Positions 8,905 to 20,628 of a DNA stretch of 64,000 nucleotides are shown here, in pieces. Numbering within the stretch: position 1 is the stretch's first letter; each line of letters starts with the position of its first letter. The stretch is from NCBI RefSeq assembly GCF_900116715.1, contig NZ_FPBM01000006.1, positions 124,001 through 188,000 of the forward strand, written 5' to 3'. A program made the translations under genes and the position numbers. This DNA comes from Polaromonas sp. YR568 (GTDB lineage Bacteria; Pseudomonadota; Gammaproteobacteria; Burkholderiales; Burkholderiaceae_C). The notes below the pieces were generated by a model that made no database searches, was not told where the DNA came from, and saw only the letters and a program-made list of their open reading frames with translations.

Positions 8905-9579
8905 TCAATAGCGCTTGTCCAGCGTCATCAGGTTGTTTTCGCGCTTCATCTGAAAACGCGATAAAAAACTGTTGCCCAGCAGCAGGAAGGGCATGGGCTG
9001 CGGGATAACCACGGCGTCCACATCGAACACCTCGACGTCACCCACACGAACCGAGTTGAGTTTGATGCGGTAGCCTGTTGTGGTGCCGTTGGCCGTCGAC
9101 ATGCGCACGGGTTGCCCGTCCTGGTATTTGATGCCGGCGCGCTCGGCATCTGAGGCCCCCATCGCAATGCTGGTGGCGCCGGTGTCGACCATGAACTGCA
9201 CGGCTTTTCCGTTGATCTGGCCGGCCGTCATGAAATGCCCACCGCCGCTTTCGGTGATGGTGATGCGGGTGCCGCGCCCGGCTGAGGCCGTGCTGCCGCC
9301 GGAGTTCACAGGGGCGTCACCCACTCGCAGTGTGCGTCGTTTGCCGTCCTGCTCGATGACGGCCTGATCGCCGGTAATGGAGACGATTTTCACGCCCTGG
9401 TGGCTTTCACCCGGCGCGACGCTTTTGGGCGTACTGCCATTGACCACCAGCAAGGCCTTGTTGCCCATCATGCCGGCCAGCGCGACAGACTGGACGTCCG
9501 CTTGCTGGCTCAGGCCCGGCACCGGCAGCAGTGCGCACAGCAGCAGCGCTGCGCCACACAAGGCATGTGTGCGGCCCAT
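8905..9579 (-). CDS. Retropepsin-like (clan AA) aspartic protease, exported
   Basis: The 224-residue protein has an N-terminal hydrophobic signal (about 1-24). Its C-terminal domain carries the single-chain retropepsin active site FMVDTGATSIAM (Asp at about 131) and a distal LLLGNSFLSRF element, as in TIGR02281-type proteins. Active forms are dimers of the domain. Its start is 2 bases after the yajQ stop, so both are probably on one transcript. The substrate is unknown. Confidence 0.85.
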   Translation of the reverse strand: MGRTHALCGAALLLCALLPVPGLSQQADVQSVALAGMMGNKALLVVNGSTPKSVAPGESHQGVKIVSITGDQAVIEQDGKRRTLRVGDAPVNSGGSTASAGRGTRITITESGGGHFMTAGQINGKAVQFMVDTGATSIAMGASDAERAGIKYQDGQPVRMSTANGTTTGYRIKLNSVRVGDVEVFDVDAVVIPQPMPFLLLGNSFLSRFQMKRENNLMTLDKRY

Positions 9580-9581
9580 GG

Positions 9582-10067
9582 TCAGTCGCGGAAGTTGTTG
9601 AAGCTGAGCGGAAAGTCGCTGATCTCGGCGCGGATCATGGCCATCGCGGTCTGCAGGTCGTCGCGCTTGGCGCCGGTCACGCGCACCGCGTCGCCCTGGA
9701 TAGAGGCCTGCACCTTGACCTTGCTGCCCTTGATGAGCTGCTGGATTTTCTTGGCCTGCTCGGCTTCGATGCCGTTACGCACCTTGGAAACCTGCTTGAC
9801 CTTGTCGCCGCCGATTTTTTCGGCCTTGCCGATATCCAGGAAGCGGATGTCCACGCCGGCCTTGGTGAGCTTGTTGCGCAAAATGTCGTTGATCTGGTCG
9901 AGCTGGAAGTCACTGTCGCCGATCAGCGTGATGTCTTTTTCCTTCAGCTCGATCGATGCGGAGGTGCCCTTGAAATCGAAGCGCGTGGCGATTTCCTTGC
10001 CGGTGTTTTCCACGGCGTTTTTGACCTTGACCAGATCGGCTTCAAGAACGGTGTCGAAAGAGGGCAT
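9582..10067 (-). CDS. yajQ: YajQ family nucleotide-binding protein (UPF0234)
   Basis: A 161-residue protein matching the YajQ family along its whole length, from [18 protein letters not shown] to SFNNFRD. Family members bind nucleotides, and some bind cyclic-di-GMP and modulate transcription factors. Whether this one does so cannot be told from the sequence. It is divergent from murB across 57 bases and followed immediately by the protease gene. Confidence 0.93.
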   Translation of the reverse strand: MPSFDTVLEADLVKVKNAVENTGKEIATRFDFKGTSASIELKEKDITLIGDSDFQLDQINDILRNKLTKAGVDIRFLDIGKAEKIGGDKVKQVSKVRNGIEAEQAKKIQQLIKGSKVKVQASIQGDAVRVTGAKRDDLQTAMAMIRAEISDFPLSFNNFRD

Positions 10068-10124
10068 GGTGCAGGTCTTTGCTAGGGGTGTAAGGGCGGG
10101 CGCCGGGGTGAGACAATCCTTCGG

Positions 10125-11189
10125 ATGTTAGTCGAGAAAAACGTTCCGCTCCAGCATTCCAACAGCTTTGGCATCGTGGCCAAGGCCCTGAACCTGGTCC
10201 GGGTGGCCGATGAGGGCAGCATTGCCGCCGTCCTGCAGGATCCGGCCCTCAACGCCGCGCCCAAGTTTGTGCTGGGTGGCGGCAGCAACATTGTGCTGAC
10301 CGGCGACGTCAAGCCCTTGGTGCTCAAGGTCGAAATCATGGGCAAGCGCTTGCTCCGCGAAGACGCCAAGGCCTGGGTCATCGAGGCCGGCGCCGGTGAA
10401 AACTGGCACGATCTGGTGACCTGGACGCTGCAAAACGGCTACCCCGGGCTGGAAAACCTGGCCTTGATCCCCGGCACGGTGGGCGCGTCGCCGGTGCAAA
10501 ACATCGGCGCCTATGGGGTGGAGCTGCAAGACCGCTTTGAGTCGCTGGACGCCGTCGACCTGACCACCGGCCAGACTTTCACCCTCAATGCCGCGCAATG
10601 CGCCTTCGGCTACCGTGATTCGGTGTTCAAACATAGCAGTTCAGTGCCCGGCCCGGGCGGCCATGGCTTCGGGCTGGAAGGCAAGGCGCTGATCACCCGG
10701 GTGCGTTTTGCCTTGCCCAAGGCCTGGAAGGCGGTGCTCGGCTATGCCGACATCGAGAAAAAAATGCAGCAAATGGGTGTGCAGGCGCCTGATGCCATGC
10801 AGATTTATGAATGGATCTGCGAGATCCGCAAAGCCAAGCTGCCCGACCCGCAGGTGATAGGCAACGCCGGCAGTTTTTTCAAAAACCCCACGGTATCGCC
10901 CGAGCAATGCGCCGACATCATCCAGCGCGAGCCCAAAATCGTTCATTACCACCTGGCCGACGGCTCGGTGAAGCTGGCCGCGGGCTGGCTGATCGACGCC
11001 TGCGGCTGGAAAGGAAAATCCATAGGCAACGCCGGCGTGTACGAAAAGCAGGCGCTGGTGCTGGTCAACCGGGGCGGTTCGGCCGACCCCGTCACCGGCG
11101 GCGAGGTCATGACGCTGGCCAAGTCGATCCAGACCAGTGTGTACGAACGCTTCGGCATCCTGCTGGAGCCAGAGCCGGTGGTGGTCTGA
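10125..11189 (+). CDS. murB: UDP-N-acetylenolpyruvoylglucosamine reductase
   Basis: This FAD enzyme reduces UDP-GlcNAc-enolpyruvate to UDP-MurNAc in peptidoglycan synthesis. The FAD-binding [11 protein letters not shown], the AYGVELQD segment, the YRDSVFK motif of type I MurB and the catalytic serine in [10 protein letters not shown] are all present. Its 354 residues fit E. coli-type MurB. The next gene begins 3 bases after its stop. Confidence 0.96.
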   Translation: MLVEKNVPLQHSNSFGIVAKALNLVRVADEGSIAAVLQDPALNAAPKFVLGGGSNIVLTGDVKPLVLKVEIMGKRLLREDAKAWVIEAGAGENWHDLVTWTLQNGYPGLENLALIPGTVGASPVQNIGAYGVELQDRFESLDAVDLTTGQTFTLNAAQCAFGYRDSVFKHSSSVPGPGGHGFGLEGKALITRVRFALPKAWKAVLGYADIEKKMQQMGVQAPDAMQIYEWICEIRKAKLPDPQVIGNAGSFFKNPTVSPEQCADIIQREPKIVHYHLADGSVKLAAGWLIDACGWKGKSIGNAGVYEKQALVLVNRGGSADPVTGGEVMTLAKSIQTSVYERFGILLEPEPVVV

Positions 11190-11192
11190 GGC

Positions 11193-12044
11193 ATGGCGCG
11201 GCTGGGCGATACCTATAGAGGGCCGCGTATGCCGCTTTGGCGCCGGTTGGTGCTGCGGTATTCGGCTTCCACCGCCGCCAAGTTGGCCTTCACCGCCGTC
11301 TGCATCGTGCTAGCCGTGTTTTTTGCAGGCTGGCGCCCGCCGGCCGTGGTCATTGTTACGGCGGTGGGCTTGTTCGCCGTCATGGGCATGGCCGGTATTT
11401 GGGCGAGCCGCGAACGCAGCCGCCTCGTGCGTGAAGCGCCGCTGCCCAACTTTTTGAAGCACAAGCTGGTAGCCGCCTACCCGCACCTCACCCTGCGGGA
11501 CGCCGAACTGGTCGAACGCGGCCTGCGCCAGTTCTTCATCGCCTGCCAGCGCAGCAAAGGGCGCTTTGTTGCCATGCCGTCCCAGGTGGTCGACAGCATG
11601 TGGCATGAATTCATCCTGCACACCTCGGCCTACCGCGAATGGTGCCATCTGGTGGTCGGACGCTTTATCGACCATGTGCCGGCCGAAGTGCTGGGCCGCA
11701 AGGCATCGACCAACGACGGCCTGCGCCGCACCTGGTTCTGGGCTTGCCGTGAGGAGTCGATCAATCCCAAAAAGCCGAGCCGCCTGCCCTTGCTGTTTGC
11801 CCTGGACGCCAAGTTTGCGATACCCGGCGGGTTTGTGTACCTGGCCGATTGCAAGGGCGTGCGCCGCGACGGCGCACAGGCACAGGCCTATTGCGGGGAA
11901 AGCTTTTCAGACGGCAGCTACAGTGGCGACGGCGACGGGTTTGGCGGCAGTCATTCCTCCTCTCCAAGCGGCGGCTGCGGTAGCAGCGGGGATGCAGACG
12001 GCAGCAGCGGATGCGGCTCCGGTTGCGGCGGAGGCGGTGATTGA
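11193..12044 (+). CDS. Membrane-anchored glycine-rich-domain-like protein with Cys/Gly/Ser tail
   Basis: This 283-residue protein has two predicted membrane segments near the N terminus (about 25-45 and 50-68). A cytoplasmic-type domain follows containing the signature VDSMWHEFILHTSAYREWC, as in the glycine-rich-domain (GRDP/DUF1399-like) group. The last 60 residues are almost only Gly, Ser, Asp and Cys, with several CG/GC pairs. It is tightly linked to murB, but nothing ties it to peptidoglycan synthesis. I know no firm function. An ATG at 11229 is an alternative start. Confidence 0.75.
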   Translation: MARLGDTYRGPRMPLWRRLVLRYSASTAAKLAFTAVCIVLAVFFAGWRPPAVVIVTAVGLFAVMGMAGIWASRERSRLVREAPLPNFLKHKLVAAYPHLTLRDAELVERGLRQFFIACQRSKGRFVAMPSQVVDSMWHEFILHTSAYREWCHLVVGRFIDHVPAEVLGRKASTNDGLRRTWFWACREESINPKKPSRLPLLFALDAKFAIPGGFVYLADCKGVRRDGAQAQAYCGESFSDGSYSGDGDGFGGSHSSSPSGGCGSSGDADGSSGCGSGCGGGGD

Positions 12045-12054
12045 GTCTTCCAGG

Positions 12055-12083
12055 AAAAAAGCCGCCCAAGGGCGGCTTTTTTT
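12055..12083. terminator. Bidirectional rho-independent terminator between the murB-linked gene and argG
   Basis: An A-run, the stem GCCGCC/GGCGGC around CAAG, and a T-run form a compact hairpin between two convergent genes, serving both. Confidence 0.85.
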
Positions 12084-12098
12084 GCGGGGCGGACTGGC

Positions 12099-13472
<1,374 letters not shown>

Positions 13473-13799
13473 TCAGCCGAAGTGGCAGATGTAGTGGTAG
13501 GCGGCTTCGCCGGCGGCTACCCGGATGTCGAATTTGGCGTTGCCCGGCACGCTGAATTTTTCACCCGCCGAAGACTTGACCCAGCTATCGCTGCCGGCGA
13601 GCTTGTATTCGCAGGCGCCGGCCACGCATTCCATGATTTCGGGCGCGCCGGTGTTGAAGGTCAGGGTGGCGGGGAGGATCACGCCCACCGACTTTTTGGT
13701 GCCGTCGGCGAAGGTGATGCCGTGGCTCACGCATTTGCCGTCAAAGTACACATTGGCCTGGGTGCTGACGCTGACGTTGTCGATTTTTTCGGTAGGCAT
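13473..13799 (-). CDS. ppnP: Pyrimidine/purine nucleoside phosphorylase PpnP
   Basis: A small cupin-fold protein (108 residues) of the former DUF1255/YaiE family that phosphorolyses several nucleosides. The start at MPTEKIDNVSV was chosen over a longer frame, because the homologous domain begins there and the upstream residues are low-complexity. Signatures visible are NVYFDGKCVSHGI and GEKFSVPGNAKFDI. It lies upstream of argG on the same strand. Confidence 0.88.
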   Translation of the reverse strand: MPTEKIDNVSVSTQANVYFDGKCVSHGITFADGTKKSVGVILPATLTFNTGAPEIMECVAGACEYKLAGSDSWVKSSAGEKFSVPGNAKFDIRVAAGEAAYHYICHFG

Positions 13800-14011
13800 G
13801 AAGGTGCTGAGGGTGAAAAAAGGTGAAGAGGGCTTGTTTCGCAGGGGCCTGCGGGGCGCCCAAACCGCTGATTTTAGGTCACCGGGGCCTTCTGCCGCGC
13901 CCCCTGTGAATCCGTTTGGGCGTGCGCGGCGTATTTGCTGCATACCTTGCCGCGTTTTGGCTGTGTTTTCGCAATGTTTTCGATTAGCGGCCGATAGCTC
14001 ACAATGTCTCC

Positions 14012-14587
14012 ATGAAACCAGAAAGCCCGGATATTCAATTGATAGCCCTTATTGACCGAGTGGCCCAAGCCGATGAATCGGCCCTGCGCGAGCTGTACGA
14101 GCTGACCTCGTCCAAGCTTTACGGCGTCGCGGTGCGTGTGGTGACCAACCGCGAATGGGCTGAAGACGTGCTGCAAGAGGCTTTTCTCAATATCTGGCGC
14201 ATTGCCGGCGACTACAAATCCACACTCTCGCCGCCCATGGCCTGGATGGGGTTGGTGGTGCGCAGCCGCGGCCTTGATTTTTTACGGCGCCGGGCCTCTG
14301 ACCGCGCCGACCTGATGCAGGAACTTGACGACGTGATCTCCGACACCGTGGCGGGTGACTCGCCCAATCCGATGGACACCACGCAGGCCAGCGAGCAGGC
14401 CTGGGCCCTGCACCAGTGCCTGGGCCAGCTGGAGCACAAACAGCGCGAGGTGGTGAGCCTGGCGTATCTGCGAGATTTGAGCCATGGTGAGCTGGCTGAG
14501 CAGTTGAAGCTGCCACTGGGTACGGTCAAAACCTGGATCAGGCGCGGACTTGAACAGCTACGCGGCTGCATGGCGAGGTTCGCGTAA
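14012..14587 (+). CDS. ECF-type RNA polymerase sigma factor, SigK-like (copy 1)
   Basis: The 191-residue sigma-70 family protein has region 2 at about 20-90 (with WAEDVLQEAFLNIWR) and region 4 at about 130-185 (with LSHGELAEQLKLPLGTVKTWIRRGLEQL). There is no region 1.1 or 3. It overlaps the anti-sigma gene at 14587, the usual coupled arrangement. A paralogous pair lies at 59785-61127. Target promoters cannot be assigned from this window. Confidence 0.92.
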   Translation: MKPESPDIQLIALIDRVAQADESALRELYELTSSKLYGVAVRVVTNREWAEDVLQEAFLNIWRIAGDYKSTLSPPMAWMGLVVRSRGLDFLRRRASDRADLMQELDDVISDTVAGDSPNPMDTTQASEQAWALHQCLGQLEHKQREVVSLAYLRDLSHGELAEQLKLPLGTVKTWIRRGLEQLRGCMARFA

Positions 14588-15366
14588 TGAATCTCCAGAA
14601 CAACCCCTCCCTGATGGATCAGCTGGCGGCCAGCTACGCGCTAGGCACGTTGCGCGGTGGCGCGCGCCGCCGCTTTGAGGCGCTGGCACGCGACAACGCC
14701 CCCCTGCGCGCTGCGGCGCTGGTCTGGCAAGGCCGCCTGGCATCGGTGGCTGAGCTGCAGCCGCAGGAGGCGCCCAGCCCGGTGGTCTGGAAACGCATTG
14801 AAAACCTCGTCAAGGCTGATAAAGAAGCGCGGGCCATGCAGGCCGCGCGGGCTGCTTCGGCGCCGGCTGCCGCAGGCGGCTGGTGGTCCAGCCTGGGCCT
14901 GTGGCGCGGCGGTGCCGCGGCGGGCGCAGTGGCTACAGTGGCGGCAGTTATCGTCGGGCTGAATGTGAACGGCCGGTTGAGCGGGCAGGTCAGTGAGCTG
15001 ACGGCCAAGCTCACAGCCACGCCCGAGATCGAATACGTCGCCGTGCTGACAGACGACAAGGCGTCGGCCTCGCTGCTGGTGACTTTTGATCCCAAAAACA
15101 AGACGCTGGCGCTCAAGCGTGTCGGCAACTTCCGCGAGCAGCCTGACAAGTCGCTGGAGCTGTGGGCCTTACCGCCAGGCGTGGCGCCCAAATCGCTGGG
15201 TGTGATGAGCGCAGACCCGGTGATGCGCCTGACCGCCGCCGGCACCGACATGCGGCAGGTTCCGACACTGGCGATCACGCTGGAGCCCAAGGGCGGCGTG
15301 CCGCCGGGCAGCGGGCCGACCGGGCCTGTCCTGTTCAAGGGCGCGCTCATCGAGACGCCGAAGTAA
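14587..15366 (+). CDS. Anti-sigma factor, RskA-like membrane protein (copy 1)
   Basis: This 259-residue protein has a cytoplasmic N-terminal sigma-binding part (ASYALGTLRGGARRRFE), one transmembrane segment (about 118-136) and an extracytoplasmic RskA-type domain ending with LWALPPG and PTGPVLFKGALIE. There is no HxxxCxxC zinc motif. It would hold the adjacent sigma factor inactive until processed. It overlaps the sigma gene stop and is followed by a strong terminator. Confidence 0.9.
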   Translation: MNLQNNPSLMDQLAASYALGTLRGGARRRFEALARDNAPLRAAALVWQGRLASVAELQPQEAPSPVVWKRIENLVKADKEARAMQAARAASAPAAAGGWWSSLGLWRGGAAAGAVATVAAVIVGLNVNGRLSGQVSELTAKLTATPEIEYVAVLTDDKASASLLVTFDPKNKTLALKRVGNFREQPDKSLELWALPPGVAPKSLGVMSADPVMRLTAAGTDMRQVPTLAITLEPKGGVPPGSGPTGPVLFKGALIETPK

Positions 15367-15400
15367 GGACCGTCTATTCGCCACCATCGTGGCGGACAGC

Positions 15401-15430
15401 AAAAAGGGGCGTTACCAACGCCCCTTTTTT
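15401..15430. terminator. Rho-independent terminator after anti-sigma gene
   Basis: The stem GGGGCGTT/AACGCCCC around ACC has an A-run on the left and a T-run on the right. It lies between convergent genes and can serve both. Confidence 0.88.
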
Positions 15431-15463
15431 ATGGATCAACCGGATCCGTGCACTCAGGTGGAT

Positions 15464-16183
15464 TTAGCGCCAGTGACGGTGGCCATAACCCCGGCTGTAG
15501 CCAAAGTTCAGCGACAGGCCGATAGGGGCGTAATAGGGCTGGTAGTAGGGGCGGGGGTAGTAGGCCGGGTACACCACCGCAGGCTGCACATAGGTGGGCT
15601 GGACATACGTGGGTTGCACATAGGTTTGCGGCTGCTCATAAGGCTGCACGTAAGTTTGCGGCTGGGGCTGGGGCGCCGACTGGAAGGTTTGCGGCGCAGG
15701 CGCCATGGCACCAACCGGCGTGACCTGCAGGCGCACATACTGGCCTGGGTCATTGGCCATCTGGGTGTTGTACTGCGTGCCCTGGTATTCGTAGACCACG
15801 TTGTAGTGGCTGGGGCGGTTTTCGTAATAGGTCTGAGTCGTGCATTGCTGCATGTTCTGGACCTGGGTGTTGCTGCCCTCGATGCGGTCGCCAATCATGG
15901 CGCCACCGACCAAGCCGATCACGGTAGCCACTGCGCGGCCGCCACCGTTGCCGATGGCGTTACCGGCTGCGCCGCCGGCCAAGGCGCCCATCAGCGCACC
16001 GGCGCCTGAGTTGGGGGACTGCGTGATGACGGGCTGGTTGCTGCACACCTGGCGCGGCACCGCCACTTGCTGGACCACCGGCGTGCTGGAGATCACGCGC
16101 GCCAGGATGTCCATGGCGGAGGCGGGCACGGCCGCAAAACCGGCTGCTGCGGCGAGTGTGGAGAGGACAAGTGCTTTTTTCAT
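15464..16183 (-). CDS. Glycine-zipper 2TM envelope protein with TYVQP repeats
   Basis: The 239-residue protein has a signal peptide (about 1-23), a glycine zipper (ALMGALAGGAAGNAIGNGG, about 62-100) and a QCTTQTYYENRPSHYNVVYEYQG segment typical of 17-kDa-antigen-like envelope proteins. A proline/tyrosine/glutamine-rich tail repeats TYVQP four times and then PYYQPYY. The tail has low sequence complexity and is expected to be extended. The role is unknown, but envelope localisation is likely. It converges on the sigma/anti-sigma operon. Confidence 0.82.
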   Translation of the reverse strand: MKKALVLSTLAAAAGFAAVPASAMDILARVISSTPVVQQVAVPRQVCSNQPVITQSPNSGAGALMGALAGGAAGNAIGNGGGRAVATVIGLVGGAMIGDRIEGSNTQVQNMQQCTTQTYYENRPSHYNVVYEYQGTQYNTQMANDPGQYVRLQVTPVGAMAPAPQTFQSAPQPQPQTYVQPYEQPQTYVQPTYVQPTYVQPAVVYPAYYPRPYYQPYYAPIGLSLNFGYSRGYGHRHWR

Positions 16184-16435
16184 GATTCAAACCCTTTTCA
16201 GCAAATGGCTGAAGTTGCGCCGCCGGATGAGCGAAACCGTGGTGCGGATGGCACTTCGGCGGCAAACCCAATTTTAATAAGTCAGACTCATTTTGGGGCG
16301 TGGAGTTCGGTAAATCGGCGGTAAAGCTGCCCAGAGGGGGATACAGGGGAGAAAAACCACGAAATCCGGGTGAAAGTAGGCCTCAAACGTGACAAAAGGC
16401 ACATGGCCGGTCGCTCAGGCGTTTCTGCTCGTTTC

Positions 16436-17853
<1,418 letters not shown>

Positions 17854-17880
17854 GCCCAGGGTTTTGGGCCCTGCGCGACA

Positions 17881-19200
17881 ATGTTCGGCTCTATGCAAAA
17901 TTTGAAAACTCTTGACGACTGGCTCGCCTACTGCGAGCACCTGCACCCCGTCGGCATCGACATGGGCCTGGCCCGTATCAGCGCTGTGGCCAAACGCATG
18001 GGCCTGGCTTTTGACTGCCCCATCATCACCGTCGCCGGCACCAACGGCAAAGGCTCGACCTGCGCGATGCTGGAAGCCATCTTGCTGCAGGCTGGCTACC
18101 GCACCGGCGTGTTTACCTCGCCGCATCTGGTGCATTTTGAAGAGCGTTGCCGGGTGCGCGGCGATATCGTCAAGGCACCCGACCTGGTCACCCAGCTCGC
18201 GCGTGTCGAGGTGGCCCGCACGCAGGGCGAGGCCATCTCGCTCACCTACTTTGAATTCACCACCCTGGCCATCCTGCAACTGCTGGCTGATGCCAAGCTG
18301 GACGTCGTCATCCTGGAAGTCGGCCTGGGCGGGCGGCTGGACGCCGTCAACATGCTGGATGCCGATTGCGCGGTGATCACCAGCATCGACCTGGACCACA
18401 TGGAATACCTGGGGCCTGACCGCGAAAGCATAGGCCGTGAAAAAGCCGGCATCATGCGCGCCGGCAAGCCGGTCATCGTGAGCGACCCGGTGCCACCGCA
18501 AAGCATCATTGACCACGCTGCGGCGGTGGGCGCCGACTTGTGGCGCTTTGGCGCCGATTTCAACTTCTCGGGCGACAAGCAGCAATGGGGCTGGGCAGGG
18601 CGCGGGCGGCGTTATGCAGGGCTGGCCTATCCGGCACTGCGCGGCGCCAACCAGCTGGTCAATGCCTCGGGCGTGCTGGCGGCGCTGACGGCCCTGCGTG
18701 AGCGCCTGCCGGTGACGGCCCAGGCGGTGCGCAACGGCCTGTCGATGGTCGAGCTGCCGGGGCGCTTCCAGATCGTGCCCGGCCAGCCCACGCTGGTGCT
18801 GGACGTGGCGCACAACCCGCATTCGGTGGCCGCACTGGCCGCCAACCTGGACGCCATGGGCTTCTACCCCTGCACCCACGCGGTGTTTGGCGCCATGGCC
18901 GACAAAGACCTTGCCCCCATGCTGGCGCGGATGGGGCCGCTGATCGACAAGTGGTATTTCACCGATTTGCCGACGCCCCGGGCCGCATCGGCAGCCGATT
19001 TGCAGGCGAGGTGGACGGCCGCAAATACCCGGCCTGACGCGGCGGCCGGCACCTACCCATCCCCCGAAGCGGCGCTGGAAGCGGCGGTCAAGGCCGCGAC
19101 CCCCGCTGATAGAATTGTCGTGTTCGGCTCGTTCTACACGGTGGGCGGCATTTTGAAGGACGGCGTGCCGCGTCTTTCGGCCCCGCACCTCGCCCCCTGA
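17881..19200 (+). CDS. folC: Bifunctional folylpolyglutamate synthase / dihydrofolate synthase
   Basis: This Mur-ligase-like ATP enzyme makes dihydrofolate and adds glutamates to folates. The P-loop TNGKGSTCAMLEAI, the YFEFTTLAIL block and DVAHNPHSVAALAANL are clear. The frame is 439 residues from 17881; the ATG at 17893 (MQNLKTLDDW) is an equally likely start. It heads a same-strand run continuing to gltX. Confidence 0.95.
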   Translation: MFGSMQNLKTLDDWLAYCEHLHPVGIDMGLARISAVAKRMGLAFDCPIITVAGTNGKGSTCAMLEAILLQAGYRTGVFTSPHLVHFEERCRVRGDIVKAPDLVTQLARVEVARTQGEAISLTYFEFTTLAILQLLADAKLDVVILEVGLGGRLDAVNMLDADCAVITSIDLDHMEYLGPDRESIGREKAGIMRAGKPVIVSDPVPPQSIIDHAAAVGADLWRFGADFNFSGDKQQWGWAGRGRRYAGLAYPALRGANQLVNASGVLAALTALRERLPVTAQAVRNGLSMVELPGRFQIVPGQPTLVLDVAHNPHSVAALAANLDAMGFYPCTHAVFGAMADKDLAPMLARMGPLIDKWYFTDLPTPRAASAADLQARWTAANTRPDAAAGTYPSPEAALEAAVKAATPADRIVVFGSFYTVGGILKDGVPRLSAPHLAP

Positions 19201-19270
19201 AGCGTTTTTTTGGGGGGCTTTCAGCCCACGTTCACCGTTAACGTCACCCTTATCGGATTCAAGCCACACC

Positions 19271-20089
19271 ATGCCGTTTTTCAACTTCCGCCGGGGCGGC
19301 TCCAACACTGCCCCCGCTGCCGGGTCAGCCGCTCAAACGGAAAGCGTGGAAGTGATGCGCAAGCGCGCCAAGCACCGCCTGATCGGCTCGGCCGTGCTGG
19401 TGCTGATCGGCGTGGTGGGCTTTCCGCTGGTGTTTGACACCCAGCCCCGGCCGATTCCGGTCGACATCCCGATTGAAATTCCGGGCAAGGCCACGGTCAA
19501 ACCGCTGGTGGCGCCCGCCCCGGCCGCTGCAACAGCGCCCGCGACAGCACCTGCAGCCACGCCAAAGCCCGCCGAAAAAGTGGCCGCCAACGCCAGTTTG
19601 GCGCCCAAGGAAGAAATTCTTCCTTCCAATCCGGCGCCTGCCCAGGCTGCGTCTGCGCCAGCCGCTATCAAAAACGAAGCAAAACCCGCGCCCAAGCCGG
19701 AGGCCAAGCCTGAGCCGAAGCCAGAAGCCAAGCCCGCAGCCAAGCCAGAGCCCAAACCGGCCGCCAAGCCCGCCGCAACAGGCGATGACGCCGCGCGCGC
19801 CGCCGCTTTGCTCAACGGCACGCAGCCGCCAGCCGCCAAGCCAGCCGCTGCCGAAGCCGACGGCCGGTTCGTGGTGCAGGTGGGGGCGTTCTCCGACGTC
19901 ACCAAGGCGCGCGAAGCACGCCTTAAAGTCGAAAAAGCCGGCCTCAAAACCTATACACAAGTGGCTGAAACCAAAGACGGCAAGCGCATCCGGGTCCGTG
20001 TGGGGCCGTTTGCCAGCAAGGCCGAGGCCGAAAAAGCCGCCAGCAAGATCAAGACCCTTGATTTGCCGGCCGCCATCCTGACCTTGTAA
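19271..20089 (+). CDS. SPOR-domain cell-division/envelope protein (DedD-like)
   Basis: The 272-residue protein has a cytoplasmic N terminus, one membrane segment (about 38-55, IGSAVLVLIGVVGFPLVF) and a long Ala/Pro/Lys-rich linker with repeated PKPEAK/PEPK units (about 130-170). The C-terminal SPOR domain (about 195-270, DGRFVVQVGAFSDVTKAREA) binds denuded glycan strands at division septa. Its position between folC and cvpA matches E. coli dedD. Confidence 0.93.
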   Translation: MPFFNFRRGGSNTAPAAGSAAQTESVEVMRKRAKHRLIGSAVLVLIGVVGFPLVFDTQPRPIPVDIPIEIPGKATVKPLVAPAPAAATAPATAPAATPKPAEKVAANASLAPKEEILPSNPAPAQAASAPAAIKNEAKPAPKPEAKPEPKPEAKPAAKPEPKPAAKPAATGDDAARAAALLNGTQPPAAKPAAAEADGRFVVQVGAFSDVTKAREARLKVEKAGLKTYTQVAETKDGKRIRVRVGPFASKAEAEKAASKIKTLDLPAAILTL

Positions 20090-20108
20090 TCAGTACCTCT
20101 GGTTTTTC

Positions 20109-20594
20109 GTGACGGCTGTTGACTGGATTTTGATCGGGGTGCTGGTGTTTTCCATGCTGCTGGGTGCATGGCGCGGGTTGATGTACGAAGTGTTGTCGGT
20201 GTTGGGCTGGGCGGTGTCGTTTTATGTGGCGCAATGGTTTGCGCCTGACCTGGCCACTCGATTGCCTGTGCAGTCCGCTTCTGACCCGGTGCGCTATGCG
20301 GCGGCTTTTGTGCTGATTTTTATTGCCGCGGTGTTCGCGGCGGGGTTGCTGGCGTTTCTGGTGAAGAAGCTGGTGGCCGCCATCGGCCTGGCGCCGGTGG
20401 ACAGGGTGCTGGGGGCTGCTTTCGGCATCGTGCGAGGAATTATTTTGCTGCTGGCCGCGACTGTCGTGATCAACATGACGGCGCTCAAATCCGGCAGCTG
20501 GTGGCAGGAATCAAAGGGCGCGCCGCTGTTGACGGCCACCTTGCATGCGCTCAAGCCCCTGTTGCCCGAACAGTTTGCCAAGTATTTAATTTAA
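20109..20594 (+). CDS. cvpA: CvpA family membrane protein
   Basis: The 161-residue protein starts at a GTG and has four hydrophobic segments. The opening TAVDWILIGVLVFSMLLGAWRG and GFVxL-like membrane pattern fit CvpA, and purF directly downstream supports it. CvpA homologues are needed for colicin V production and envelope stress tolerance; the mechanism is unsettled. Confidence 0.92.
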   Translation: MTAVDWILIGVLVFSMLLGAWRGLMYEVLSVLGWAVSFYVAQWFAPDLATRLPVQSASDPVRYAAAFVLIFIAAVFAAGLLAFLVKKLVAAIGLAPVDRVLGAAFGIVRGIILLLAATVVINMTALKSGSWWQESKGAPLLTATLHALKPLLPEQFAKYLI

Positions 20595-20628
20595 CTTTCA
20601 AGAGTCAACTCTTCATGATCGGAACACC

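Noticed and set aside
8890..8912. Two tandem copies of CCTCAATAGCG between plsY and the protease gene
   Set aside because: Only two copies, partly in the protease gene end; likely a small chance duplication.
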